In this document: positions 46,401 through 53,373 of the stretch, one piece after another
Layout: each line of letters opens with the position of its first letter
How positions within the stretch are numbered: the first letter of the stretch is position 1
Source: a virus
IMG/VR virus record: IMGVR_UViG_3300044974_000700
Coordinates: 21,554 to 85,553 of that record
DNA: 64,000 nt
Reading direction: 5' to 3' (one strand)
Position numbers and translations under genes: made by a program
The notes under the pieces: generated by a model
What the model was told of the DNA's origin: nothing
Seen by the model: only the letters and a program-made list of their open reading frames with translations
The model's database searches: none

Positions 46401-46664
46401 ATAAGCTTGAATTGATTTGTCTGTTTTAGAAGATCTATCAAATCTATCTGTAGGAGAAATATAAGCCTCTACACCTAATATTGGCTTTATATGATTTTCT
46501 TTACATGCTATTTGAAAATCTCTATGAGATGATAATGTTCCATGATCTGTTATAGCAATTGATTTCTGTCCAGCATTTTTTGCTGCCAAAACTAATTCGG
46601 CAGGAGAGTTAAGGCCATCCATCAATGAATAATGAGAATGCACATGAAGATGCACAAATGACAT
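43398..46664 (-). CDS. dnaE: DNA polymerase III alpha subunit (DnaE-type)
   Basis: 1088 residues. PHP domain at the N-terminus (FVHLHVHSHYSLMDGL, SIAITDHGTLS). Polymerase active site GPGRGSAAGSLV and DFPDIDTDFEDRRRKEV with catalytic Asp residues. Helix-hairpin-helix region (IASLNAIGGAAF) and a C-terminal OB domain. Slightly shorter than bacterial DnaE. ATG 46664 is preferred over TTG 46682 because GCGGAG lies just upstream. Replicates the phage genome with the DnaB-like helicase and primase encoded upstream. Confidence 0.9.
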   Translation of the reverse strand: MSFVHLHVHSHYSLMDGLNSPAELVLAAKNAGQKSIAITDHGTLSSHRDFQIACKENHIKPILGVEAYISPTDRFDRSSKTDKSIQAYNHIILLAKNKKGLENINTLQEIAWNEGFYHKPRIDREVLKEYAEGIIVLSGCLNGLISKAIERQEFSEAKLILKDFKQTFGEDFYIEVQSHNPKEVNDKLLELADELKIKAVATGDAHFAKGEDKVLEEAMLILSTNPKMDKEADFDESRKMKDMLDRFNYLYPDRRISFQDYNLFIQTREEIEVDFKKTGINRVDIFENTLEIADKIQSYDFYQNLDLLPVPKTNADDKLADMSFTGLKKLGLDNNQAYIDRLNEELSIIKQKKFASYFLVVADMINWAKSQDMLVGPGRGSAAGSLVCYTIGITDVDPIKYDLLFFRFINPERNDFPDIDTDFEDRRRKEVKEYLKRKFKHVASISTYTYFKDKGVIRDAARVFMVPLGDVNKALKSVDTFEDYLDSPNTKEFRTKYPEVTWLAERLRGKIRSVGVHAAGVVVAKDDIRKYAPVESREDAQDKVSGRIPVVAYDMDTVADIGLIKLDALGLKTLSVISDTLKSIKKRYNKDIDLSSLDLNDEEVYKVLSEGYTKGVFQAEATPYTNLLMKMGVSTFEDLAASNALVRPGAMDTVGPSYIKRKHGEEAVRFVHPIMKPFTENTFGVIIYQEQVMQACVHLGGMTWSEADKVRKIIGKKKDAKEFDQFQDKFIQGASLHISKQEAEQLWKTFEAHAGYSFNRSHAVAYSMLSYYTAWLKLHYPLEFLFSLLKNEGDKDARTEYLIEAKRLGLKVKLPHVNESEVNFSLQEDSIRFGLAEVKFISDSIANKIIDNRPYKNYEDFKSKAGKKGSGINSRAIASLNAIGGAAFEDNPRNGKESESYYEFLGIPTFNLDLPPRIKAQARPIEDFDPLGSFVIFGMVKNIKRGNGWARVEIVDETGSIGLFHTEQTQIETNQMYFILVGDNRIVRYINVKDIDPKSNDLFIDYLYRREYDLAEDEQIVVNFTPYKTKKGQTMAHIVMSDKYKNLKRAIVFSSMYPIALAKMRDGMTCRPITKPLDDGTLMVKEIK

Positions 46665-46685
46665 TAACTCTCCGCCTTTCAACTA

Positions 46686-47357
46686 CTACCAAGTTACATC
46701 GCTAGATGTAGATGGTTCCTCTTCTTCATGTCCGCCTTCTCCATTAAAGAAAGCTTCTTGATTCGCATAAGGTAGGTCACGAATCGCAGTTTCTTCCAAC
46801 TTATGTAATTCAAGTCCAGATACATCAAACTTGGACTCATCCTTAGCAAGTGGAATAATTGTATAGCTAGTATCTGTTTTTGTTCCAGACCTTTTAATTC
46901 TCCACATTAGGTTTGTAATAGATCCCATTTCTCCAGCATATTCGATTAGCGTTGGAGTAACTGTTTTACCGCTTGAACCTTGTGAAAGAATAGCCACATA
47001 AGGCTCTTCCTTGCCGTCATCAACTAATACATTTATGTATAATCTTGAACGGCCTTTCCAGCCTGCCTTATAATCTTTTCTGTGTTGCTCGCAACCCCAG
47101 CACTTGCCCTGATCTTCCATTGTGCAAAGAGCTTTACGACGATAATCTTTTGGATTTGTGTGTTCTACTGCAATAAATCCGAGACCCAATTTATCATTAT
47201 AGTCTGGTGAATCTGGATCTAGTTCTTGAAGAAATCTAATCTTTACGCTTTCTCCATCTTCTAGCTTAACCCAACGTCCTTTGTTTTCTGAGCCACCTGT
47301 TGGCTGTGGCTTATCTAATGCTTTGTTTAAGTCTTTAAGACCTTTAACGATACCCAT
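46686..47357 (-). CDS. gp32-like single-stranded DNA-binding protein
   Basis: 223 residues: SVKIRFLQELDPDSPDY, zinc-site-like CTMEDQGKCWGCEQHRKDY and a strongly acidic tail (GEGGHEEEEPSTSSDVTW), as in phage replicative SSBs of the T4 gp32 type. Preceded by RBS AAGGAG. Likely coats the replication fork, while the OB-fold SSB at 40914 may serve recombination. Confidence 0.75.
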   Translation of the reverse strand: MGIVKGLKDLNKALDKPQPTGGSENKGRWVKLEDGESVKIRFLQELDPDSPDYNDKLGLGFIAVEHTNPKDYRRKALCTMEDQGKCWGCEQHRKDYKAGWKGRSRLYINVLVDDGKEEPYVAILSQGSSGKTVTPTLIEYAGEMGSITNLMWRIKRSGTKTDTSYTIIPLAKDESKFDVSGLELHKLEETAIRDLPYANQEAFFNGEGGHEEEEPSTSSDVTW

Positions 47358-47409
47358 ATATATTCTCCTTTATAGTTGACGGTATATATCCGTCTGTCTG
47401 TCTATTATA

Positions 47410-48405
47410 TCACGTTGCCCAAGATCGATATTCGAAATCGGATACCGCATTATTAATACATAGCTTTATTTCGTCATCTGTCATATCGCCAGCATCTTTT
47501 GCATCGTGTGGATATATCTTACCATAACTATGAGAAGCCCACAAGAGGTTTTTATTTTTTAATTTGCTAGCAATGCTTATTCCTAAATTTCTTCCTGCTT
47601 CGTCACTATCTGTCATTATTATTACTTTGTTAAAATATCTATTTAATAATTTAATATTATCTACAGAGATGTGGCCTCCAAGCGTTGCAACTACATTTGG
47701 AAATCCTGCTTGATGAACACGTATTGCATCAAAACTAGACTCAACAACTATAACGTTGTCACCAATTCTTTTTGCCCTATGAATATTGAATAGTGTTTTG
47801 CTTTTAGGCAAATTAGTACTATTTTTAAATCTTTTATCAGATATTGATCTTCCAACCAGACCAACTGGTGTACCGTCTGGACTATGGACAGGAACAATAA
47901 CCATGTCTTGGTTTGAAGAATATCCAAGCTTAAAGTAATGCATAGATTCTTCATTTATACCTCTAGATATAAAATAATCTTGTGCTTTTTTATTTAAACC
48001 TAATTCATTATACAAATTGTCTAAAGTCTGTTGTGAGAATTCTACAAAATCTGGCTTATCTTCCAATAAAGAATTTAATTCTTCTTCAAATACTTCTTCA
48101 TGGCTTGAAGCTTTGGATGATATAAACCTAAGCGCTTGAAAATCATTTTTATCTAAAACTTTTTTAACAAGATCTACTAAATTACCAGATTGTCCACAGG
48201 AAGGATTAAAGCATAGCCACGCACCAGTTATAGTGCTTATGCTAAAACTAAATGTGTGTACATTATTATGAAATGGGCAAAACATTGATATATTATCATT
48301 TGATTCCGATAATATGTCTAACCCAAGAGCTTTTATTACACCCCTAATTTGGGACGGAGTGTACGTGGAATTAATTTCCCTTGTGCCATTCCCTCTGAAT
48401 CCCAT
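47410..48405 (-). CDS. DnaG-type primase
   Basis: 331 residues. N-terminal zinc finger MFCPFHNNVHTFSFS...CFNPSCGQSG (CHC2). TOPRIM domain VIVVESSFDAIRVHQAGF, LGGHIS and IIMTDSDEAG. Lacks the helicase-binding C-terminal domain. ATG 48405 is used; the overlap with the upstream gene is then 70 bases, so the true start may be a rarer codon closer to 48380. Confidence 0.85.
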   Translation of the reverse strand: MGFRGNGTREINSTYTPSQIRGVIKALGLDILSESNDNISMFCPFHNNVHTFSFSISTITGAWLCFNPSCGQSGNLVDLVKKVLDKNDFQALRFISSKASSHEEVFEEELNSLLEDKPDFVEFSQQTLDNLYNELGLNKKAQDYFISRGINEESMHYFKLGYSSNQDMVIVPVHSPDGTPVGLVGRSISDKRFKNSTNLPKSKTLFNIHRAKRIGDNVIVVESSFDAIRVHQAGFPNVVATLGGHISVDNIKLLNRYFNKVIIMTDSDEAGRNLGISIASKLKNKNLLWASHSYGKIYPHDAKDAGDMTDDEIKLCINNAVSDFEYRSWAT

Positions 48406-48632
48406 GCCCGTTTCTTTCCAACAAATACACCTTGGATAGTCATTAGGAACTTCCAAGTCTCACCATTGAATTCTACAGAAAATGCAGGGTCTATGTCAAG
48501 TACCCTAACATATCCTTTATCTCTCATATCATGAATCAGTAGATTTTCATATTGATGTTTTATTCTTATGATATCGGAATCATCTAAGAATTCTACATTA
48601 ATTTGAAATCGCTTTATTCTTTTGTGAGTCAT
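48336..48632 (-). CDS. hypothetical protein, 98 aa
   Basis: Between helicase and primase genes, overlapping both. Beta-rich: RVLDIDPAFSVEFNGETWKF then TIQGVFVGKKRAWD. Commonly found at this position in actinophages; role unknown, perhaps a primase-helicase adaptor. Confidence 0.65.
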   Translation of the reverse strand: MTHKRIKRFQINVEFLDDSDIIRIKHQYENLLIHDMRDKGYVRVLDIDPAFSVEFNGETWKFLMTIQGVFVGKKRAWDSEGMAQGKLIPRTLRPKLGV

Positions 48633-49863
48633 TATTTAATTCTGGCAAATTCTCATAAATTGGAGTGATGATACCACGATTAATATCCCACTCTAAAAAG
48701 AACCTAAAGTCTTGTCCATGACGATTCTTTCTTGAAACCACCTCAACCAAATCAGTATTTGCATGTCTATGAATTGCCATTGCCATATCGGCATCATATT
48801 CGATTGCCTTTGACCACGCAACTTGACTCATCATTGGAGGTTCTTTTTGATCAGATATATCATCAGCAGTTGCTGCAGTAATATCAATGATTGGAATATT
48901 ATTTGATACTGCCAACAACTTAAAGTCTCTTGATATATTTCTATTACGCTCTACTTCAGAATTACTTCTCTTGTTGTCATTAAATAGTTGATGATAATCA
49001 AGAATAACTAAATCTGGTTTATGCTGATCAATTTTTCCTTGTATTGTTGCAGGAGTGACTTCCGCAGTACCTTCGTTAGAAATAAGGATAAAGCTGTTTT
49101 TACCCGACGTTTTTTTCTTTCCCCATGATTTGAAGTCATCTAAATTTATATCTCCTTTTGATAAATCGCTTGCACGGAATAACCCTGAACCAAGCATTGT
49201 ATAAATTCTATCTCTCATATTTTCTGGAGCCATCTCTAGAGAAACAATCATAGGCTTAAAGCCTTGTTCCCAAGCTTTACAAGCTAGGTAGGACGTAAAC
49301 CATGTCTTTCCCTTTCCTGGCCAGCCTATAGCTACTATAAGGTGCCCTGGGGCCATTCCAGTTGGGTATGCCTTATCTATTGCATCTATGCCAGTTAGAA
49401 TACCTGGGCTACCTCCCATTGCAGCGGATCTCTCTTTAACGGACTGGTAATGTCTTTCTGCAGCATCAATATCAATAACATCAACGTCTCTAACATTATT
49501 AGTAAATCTACTTAAAGTTGCTAGCTGAGATTGCATGTTGCCAAGCACTCTAGAGGCAGCATCTTCTTTTAATGCAGAGCCAGCCTGAAGCATGATTGTC
49601 TTGAGTCTTCCAGATACAAACTCATTTTTTAATTTGTCAAGATAATATCCCGTCTCTGCAGTAGTCTTAACTGGCTCAAAATCTTTGTGGCGCTCCATCA
49701 ATACGCCAGCCTCTGGCACGGCTTTAAATTTATAATAATATGACTTTAGACTATCCCAAATATCTCTATGAGATGAAAAAAGCTCATCTGCATTATCTGC
49801 AAGAAGGGTGCTTATATCTTTATTTTTGCATACTGCAGATATTAGTTCTGCTTCTGTATTCAC
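48598..49863 (-). CDS. DnaB-like replicative helicase
   Basis: 421 residues. C-terminal RecA-like domain: VAIGWPGKGKTWFTSYLA (Walker A), PMIVSLEMAPENMRDRIY, DLVILDYHQLFND (Walker B), ISRDFKLLAVSNNIPI, and arginine-finger region SRKNRHGQDF. The N-terminal about 90 residues resemble the DnaB N domain (EAELISAVCKNKDISTLLAD). Unwinds DNA 5'-3' at the fork. GTG start, overlapping the upstream gene by 4. Confidence 0.9.
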   Translation of the reverse strand: MNTEAELISAVCKNKDISTLLADNADELFSSHRDIWDSLKSYYYKFKAVPEAGVLMERHKDFEPVKTTAETGYYLDKLKNEFVSGRLKTIMLQAGSALKEDAASRVLGNMQSQLATLSRFTNNVRDVDVIDIDAAERHYQSVKERSAAMGGSPGILTGIDAIDKAYPTGMAPGHLIVAIGWPGKGKTWFTSYLACKAWEQGFKPMIVSLEMAPENMRDRIYTMLGSGLFRASDLSKGDINLDDFKSWGKKKTSGKNSFILISNEGTAEVTPATIQGKIDQHKPDLVILDYHQLFNDNKRSNSEVERNRNISRDFKLLAVSNNIPIIDITAATADDISDQKEPPMMSQVAWSKAIEYDADMAMAIHRHANTDLVEVVSRKNRHGQDFRFFLEWDINRGIITPIYENLPELNNDSQKNKAISN

Positions 49864-50174
49864 TCTTCACCCTCTACTAACCTTTTTGTTTTCTCAAGAA
49901 GTATGTTTCTGAGAACCTTGTCTTCTTCAATTTGAAGCATCATATCTTCCAGTCTGTCAAAATTAAAATAAAAAAACTGCAATGGATGCTTATCTTTTCC
50001 TGTTTGAAAATAATATTCAAGAACCTTTTTTGCACGATCATATCCTATGCTGTCTATTACATCTTGCATAGCCCACTTTTCTTTATATTTATTTAATGAT
50101 GGGCTTTTCCCATATTTATCTTTATATAAGTTTTGATATAAAGATAATAGGATATAAGGCTCTTTACTTGCCAC
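49860..50174 (-). CDS. hypothetical, possible helicase-loader-like protein, 104 aa
   Basis: SLYQNLYKDKYGKSPSLNKY, KVLEYYFQTGKDKHPLQFFY: helical protein directly upstream of the helicase gene with ATGA-type overlap. The 'F.YF...d' region is typical of phage proteins next to DnaB. Loader function is inferred from position only. GTG start. Confidence 0.6.
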   Translation of the reverse strand: MASKEPYILLSLYQNLYKDKYGKSPSLNKYKEKWAMQDVIDSIGYDRAKKVLEYYFQTGKDKHPLQFFYFNFDRLEDMMLQIEEDKVLRNILLEKTKRLVEGEE

Positions 50175-50370
50175 TATTTAATTCTTCTTCCACCTCTTGG
50201 GTTTTTTCAATAAGCTTTGACTCAACAAACTTATAAACACGTTCGGTAGCCATATCTACATTTTCTTCTGGACGAACAAAATCTTCTACACCAATACCAA
50301 TCTTTATGCTTTCAAAATTTCCTAAGTTTCTTGTAAAAGATAAGTCAATTTTAACTTTTGTCTCAGACAT
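50164..50370 (-). CDS. hypothetical protein, 68 aa
   Basis: MSETKVKIDLSFTRNLGNFE then KIGIGVEDFVRPEE: beta-strand start and helical tail. Resembles small phage proteins of unknown role. Overlaps neighbours on both sides. Confidence 0.6.
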   Translation of the reverse strand: MSETKVKIDLSFTRNLGNFESIKIGIGVEDFVRPEENVDMATERVYKFVESKLIEKTQEVEEELNSGK

Positions 50371-50483
50371 TATTTATGTTCCGCCTTTCTGTGCCTATTT
50401 AAAGTATCGTGAGCGAATATGCCCCAACGCACTTCTATTTCTTTTTTACAAATATCGCATATAACGACTTTGCCTTTTTCCAC
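50370..50483 (-). CDS. C2H2-type zinc-finger microprotein, 37 aa
   Basis: MEKGKVVICDICKKEIEVRW then GIFAHDTLNRHRKAEHK: C-x2-C-x18-H-x4-H, almost a classical C2H2 finger. GTG start overlapping the previous stop; TAATG overlap with the next gene. Likely nucleic-acid binding. Confidence 0.6.
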   Translation of the reverse strand: MEKGKVVICDICKKEIEVRWGIFAHDTLNRHRKAEHK

Positions 50484-50962
50484 TAATCCGCCTTCCAGAC
50501 TGGAACAAACCCAGTATCTGTCTTAGTATACAATATTAAATTGTGTTTGAGAAGGGCCCTTAATTCATTTTTTGAAGGCATGTTTTTAGAATAGCCTGAT
50601 TCTAAAATAAACTGATGTATATCCATTATGTCTGATTCGCTATACATAAATTTATACCAATCACTTTCAGGATTTCCAATCGGATATACTTTCTGGGGGT
50701 ACTTAATTTTACCCTCAAGAATGTAATCTTCAATAGTAATCTTATGCTTATTTAATATCTGAGCAACCTGCTTAGTTGAATAAGCATTTTCCATGTTTTT
50801 TGTTACTTGTAAATAAGAATAAAGAACACGTTTTTTATCTGGATAGCACCAAGCAATTAGCTCATCTTTAGCTCGTGAATAATTTAATACTTTATGTATT
50901 TTATTATTTAAGAAGAAATAGCTAAATCTTTTAGTTTGTTTTTTTCTACTTTTTCCAGCCAT
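50483..50962 (-). CDS. DNA-binding HTH protein, 159 aa
   Basis: Basic N-terminus (MAGKSRKKQTKRFSYFF) and a MerR/excisionase-like helix-turn-helix (YSTKQVAQILNKHKITIEDY, then EGKIKYPQKVYPIG and KFMYSESDIMDI). Possibly a replication-region regulator or origin-binding protein. Ends at the start of the C2H2 microprotein. Confidence 0.6.
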   Translation of the reverse strand: MAGKSRKKQTKRFSYFFLNNKIHKVLNYSRAKDELIAWCYPDKKRVLYSYLQVTKNMENAYSTKQVAQILNKHKITIEDYILEGKIKYPQKVYPIGNPESDWYKFMYSESDIMDIHQFILESGYSKNMPSKNELRALLKHNLILYTKTDTGFVPVWKAD

Positions 50963-51096
50963 CGTCCCAATGCACTCGTATCCTTATTTATCATCCAACG
51001 TTTTCCGCATAGTATGCAAAACAATTCTATATGTAGCTTTTGTGAAAATACACGATCAACAAAAACTCTTCCTTGACATCTGCTGCACTTCATCAT
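50908..51096 (-). CDS. zinc-ribbon protein, 62 aa
   Basis: MMKCSRCQGRVFVDRVFSQK and FCILCGKRWMIN: four-Cys ribbon, then a Lys-rich helix. ATGA overlap with the phosphoesterase stop fixes the start near 51096. Overlaps the HTH gene by 55 bases. Confidence 0.65.
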   Translation of the reverse strand: MMKCSRCQGRVFVDRVFSQKLHIELFCILCGKRWMINKDTSALGRWLEKVEKNKLKDLAISS

Positions 51097-51893
51097 AGCG
51101 TAAACACCTTGCCGTCCACAACACAAGAATAGTCTGGAGCAATATGAATCATTTGAATATGAGGATAGTCATTTACAATATGAGCAATAGCAAATCCTTT
51201 TTGCCAATCGTGGTGCTGCATATACTTCATTCCTGGACCCTTTTCATCACACATATGTCCAATTTCATAACCACGAATAGTTTCACCTTCGCCATTATTT
51301 CTTAATTCATATGTCTGTAGGTGTGAAGCAATTCTATGAGAATGCCCTCTAATTAGAGAAATTTGAAGATCGTTCATGTCTTTTCTAACTGCGCCAGTGT
51401 CTGCTATAGATAATCCGTGATGAACATGTATGTCTCCAAAACGACGTTTAGGTAATTCATTATAATGTATATACTCATACCCCAAAGAGTCTAAACTCCA
51501 CAATGCTTCTGGTGTTACCTCATTAATGTAATCTGGCAATTTTGCATCTATGTAATTAAAAACTCTTATGTCATGATTACCTAAAGCTGAAAATAATTGA
51601 GCGTCTGGCAACATTTCTCTTGTTTTAGCATAAAAATCACGGGCACCCTTTGCCTCATGTCTCATCATTGGAACAATTAAATCTTTACTATCTGTCTTAT
51701 GAAAATTTAGGAATTCTGCAGATCTTCCCTCTGTATATTTACTATAACATGCTTGGTCATCTGTATCTCCAAGATAATCGACAACATCTGGCTTGAACCA
51801 TTTCATTACCTTAAACCAAAGGGATATGGCCTTGTCATCCTGATACGGGAATTGCTGATCAGATGACAACATCCATTTTAAATCATTTGTCAT
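51093..51893 (-). CDS. metallophosphoesterase
   Basis: 266 residues with the calcineurin-like motif set: LSSDQQFPY (D), VDYLGDTDD (GD), ALGNHDIR (GNHD), IHVHHGLS and RGHSHRIAS (GHxH). Acts on phosphomonoesters, phosphodiesters or nucleic acid; related phage enzymes sit next to replication genes. First gene of the replication operon with its own promoter. Confidence 0.8.
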   Translation of the reverse strand: MTNDLKWMLSSDQQFPYQDDKAISLWFKVMKWFKPDVVDYLGDTDDQACYSKYTEGRSAEFLNFHKTDSKDLIVPMMRHEAKGARDFYAKTREMLPDAQLFSALGNHDIRVFNYIDAKLPDYINEVTPEALWSLDSLGYEYIHYNELPKRRFGDIHVHHGLSIADTGAVRKDMNDLQISLIRGHSHRIASHLQTYELRNNGEGETIRGYEIGHMCDEKGPGMKYMQHHDWQKGFAIAHIVNDYPHIQMIHIAPDYSCVVDGKVFTL

Positions 51894-51940
51894 TTGTTTC
51901 CTAAAATATATTACATCAATAATGCATTAATGTGTAGTAA

Positions 51941-51968
51941 ATTGTAACATAAAAAATGTGTATGTCAA
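51941..51968 (-). promoter_or_regulatory. promoter of the replication operon
   Basis: Minus strand: TTGACA (51968-51963), 16 bases, TACAAT (51946-51941), about 48 bases before ATG 51893. Likely drives 51893 down through dnaE. Confidence 0.65.
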
Positions 51969-51973
51969 GAGTA

Positions 51974-52399
51974 TTATTCTGTAACTAATTTTCTTGCAAC
52001 ACTTACCCAGTGTACGTTTAGAGTTTCTAATTTATTTGCTGACGGAGCATTATAATAAACCACCATTGTTGGCTGTCTAGAGTCTCCAGTAAATGTGACT
52101 CTTATATCTAATTTTGGATTTTTTAATCTTGGTGTTGCTACTGTATAAACCTGGTCATATTCTGAGCCCCAAGCTAATTCAATTTGACCAGTTTTTGGCT
52201 CAGCAGATCCAGTAACATTGCTGAAAGACTCTACCCCCGCCTGAGTGTGATATACATATTGCTGTGAGCCAGATTCTACGTTTCTAGAACTGAGACTAAA
52301 GGCTTGATTTGCTTTTAACTCTATGGCTAATATTTGATCTTGTAATTTTTGTAACTTAATTGGATCAACTGGTTCGCCATCTGCAAAAACTTCAGCCAC
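51974..52399 (-). CDS. hypothetical protein, 141 aa, probably structural
   Basis: N-terminal coiled coil (LQKLQDQILAIELKANQAF) and C-terminal beta-rich region (RVTFTGDSRQPTMVVYYNAP). In the tail module end, so a minor virion or fibre-associated protein is plausible. GTG start. Confidence 0.55.
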   Translation of the reverse strand: MAEVFADGEPVDPIKLQKLQDQILAIELKANQAFSLSSRNVESGSQQYVYHTQAGVESFSNVTGSAEPKTGQIELAWGSEYDQVYTVATPRLKNPKLDIRVTFTGDSRQPTMVVYYNAPSANKLETLNVHWVSVARKLVTE

Positions 52400-52574
52400 T
52401 TATATTCTCCATTTTTTCATCTAACATCTTTGAATAACTTTCTTTTTCTATTTCTTTATTTTGCTGAACAGTTAATTCTGCTCTTAGCAAAGCAATTTGT
52501 GTTTCATAATTAGCAACCATGTCACCAATTCTTTGCTGTAATGCAGTTATAACTAATTCTAGTTTATCAGACAT
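52392..52574 (-). CDS. small coiled-coil protein, 60 aa
   Basis: MSDKLELVITALQQRIGDMV and a continuous heptad-like helix. Overlaps the next gene by 8 bases. Role unknown. Confidence 0.55.
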   Translation of the reverse strand: MSDKLELVITALQQRIGDMVANYETQIALLRAELTVQQNKEIEKESYSKMLDEKMENISG

Positions 52575-52580
52575 GTTTAC

Positions 52581-52796
52581 CTATTCTTGTAATGTATTTT
52601 TTTCTTCATTTAGAAGAGATAGCTTTGCATCAATGTCGGTCATTTTTGCATTTAATGTATTTAAATTTTCTTGATCTGGTGTGCTAGAAGCATTTTCAAG
52701 AGCAATATCTAGCTGGGTACCGTATTTTTGATAGTCCAAATTCTTTATCTTTTGATCAACGATAAGAACTTTATCACTATTAGAAAGCGTTGTCAT
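52581..52796 (-). CDS. small coiled-coil protein, 71 aa
   Basis: MTTLSNSDKVLIVDQKIKNL, then two helices (LNTLNAKMTDIDAKLSLLNE). RBS AAAGGAG and a promoter upstream. Role unknown. Confidence 0.55.
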   Translation of the reverse strand: MTTLSNSDKVLIVDQKIKNLDYQKYGTQLDIALENASSTPDQENLNTLNAKMTDIDAKLSLLNEEKNTLQE

Positions 52797-52833
52797 TTTT
52801 TTCTCCTTTTTAAATCCTATGGATTCAAATTAT

Positions 52834-52862
52834 ATTTTAGCATATTATATATAATTAGCCAA
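52834..52862 (-). promoter_or_regulatory. promoter for the coiled-coil genes
   Basis: Minus strand: TTGGCT (52862-52857), 17 bases, TAAAAT (52839-52834); a small AATCC-ATA-GGATT hairpin lies in the leader before the RBS. Confidence 0.55.
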
Positions 52863-52863
52863 T

Positions 52864-53097
52864 TTACCATTTTGACATTGGGCAAGAGGCCTGCTTTAGC
52901 TTAGTTTTTAGTTCCATAAAGCATCCACATTCTAGGCACCTTTTTGTCATTTTGCTAAACTTAGGACAACCTTCACATATTGAAAATCTACTTTTTGCCT
53001 CTTCTTCGGTGGCATATTCAGTAGATGGATTTAATAAATCCCAGGGCTTTACATCTCCAGAGCTTATCATCTTTTTTAATTGATTCCATTTATTTGT
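52864..53097 (-). CDS. Cys-rich phage protein, about 77 aa
   Basis: KPWDLLNPSTEYATEEEAKS, then ICEGCPKF, CLECGCFMELK and ASCPMSKW: Cys-rich module typical of small proteins near phage tail genes. TTG 53097 has RBS AAAGGG and fits the upstream stop; ATG 53130 would overlap by 41 bases. Confidence 0.6.
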   Translation of the reverse strand, partial: TNKWNQLKKMISSGDVKPWDLLNPSTEYATEEEAKSRFSICEGCPKFSKMTKRCLECGCFMELKTKLKQASCPMSKW

Positions 53098-53326
53098 CAA
53101 CGATGTCCCTTTTCTCAAAAGATTTTCCATTCCAATAATAATCTGAAGCTGGGTCTGGTAAATCAGATAAATCTAATTCTATATCTTTCATATCTATTAT
53201 TGTTGGATTACTTGACATAGCAGCTCTTAATATCTCTGTATGCCCGCCAGAAATATTAAGCCAGCCAGCATACTCTCCATTTACCAAAACAATATATGTG
53301 CTGCCAGACAATGTATATTTTTCCAT
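53090..53326 (-). CDS. hypothetical protein, 78 aa
   Basis: MEKYTLSGSTYIVLVNGEYA, ... YYWNGKSFEKRDIVDK. Beta-rich with 'W.G..f.k' typical of tail-assembly-associated small proteins. RBS AGGAG and a consensus promoter upstream. Confidence 0.6.
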   Translation of the reverse strand: MEKYTLSGSTYIVLVNGEYAGWLNISGGHTEILRAAMSSNPTIIDMKDIELDLSDLPDPASDYYWNGKSFEKRDIVDK

Positions 53327-53341
53327 TTTTTCTCCTAATAA

Positions 53342-53369
53342 ATTATAACATTTTAAAAAACTATGTCAA
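53342..53369 (-). promoter_or_regulatory. consensus promoter between tail fibre and accessory genes
   Basis: Minus strand: TTGACA (53369-53364), 16 bases, TATAAT (53347-53342), 15 bases before ATG 53326. Confidence 0.75.
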
Positions 53370-53373
53370 TAGT

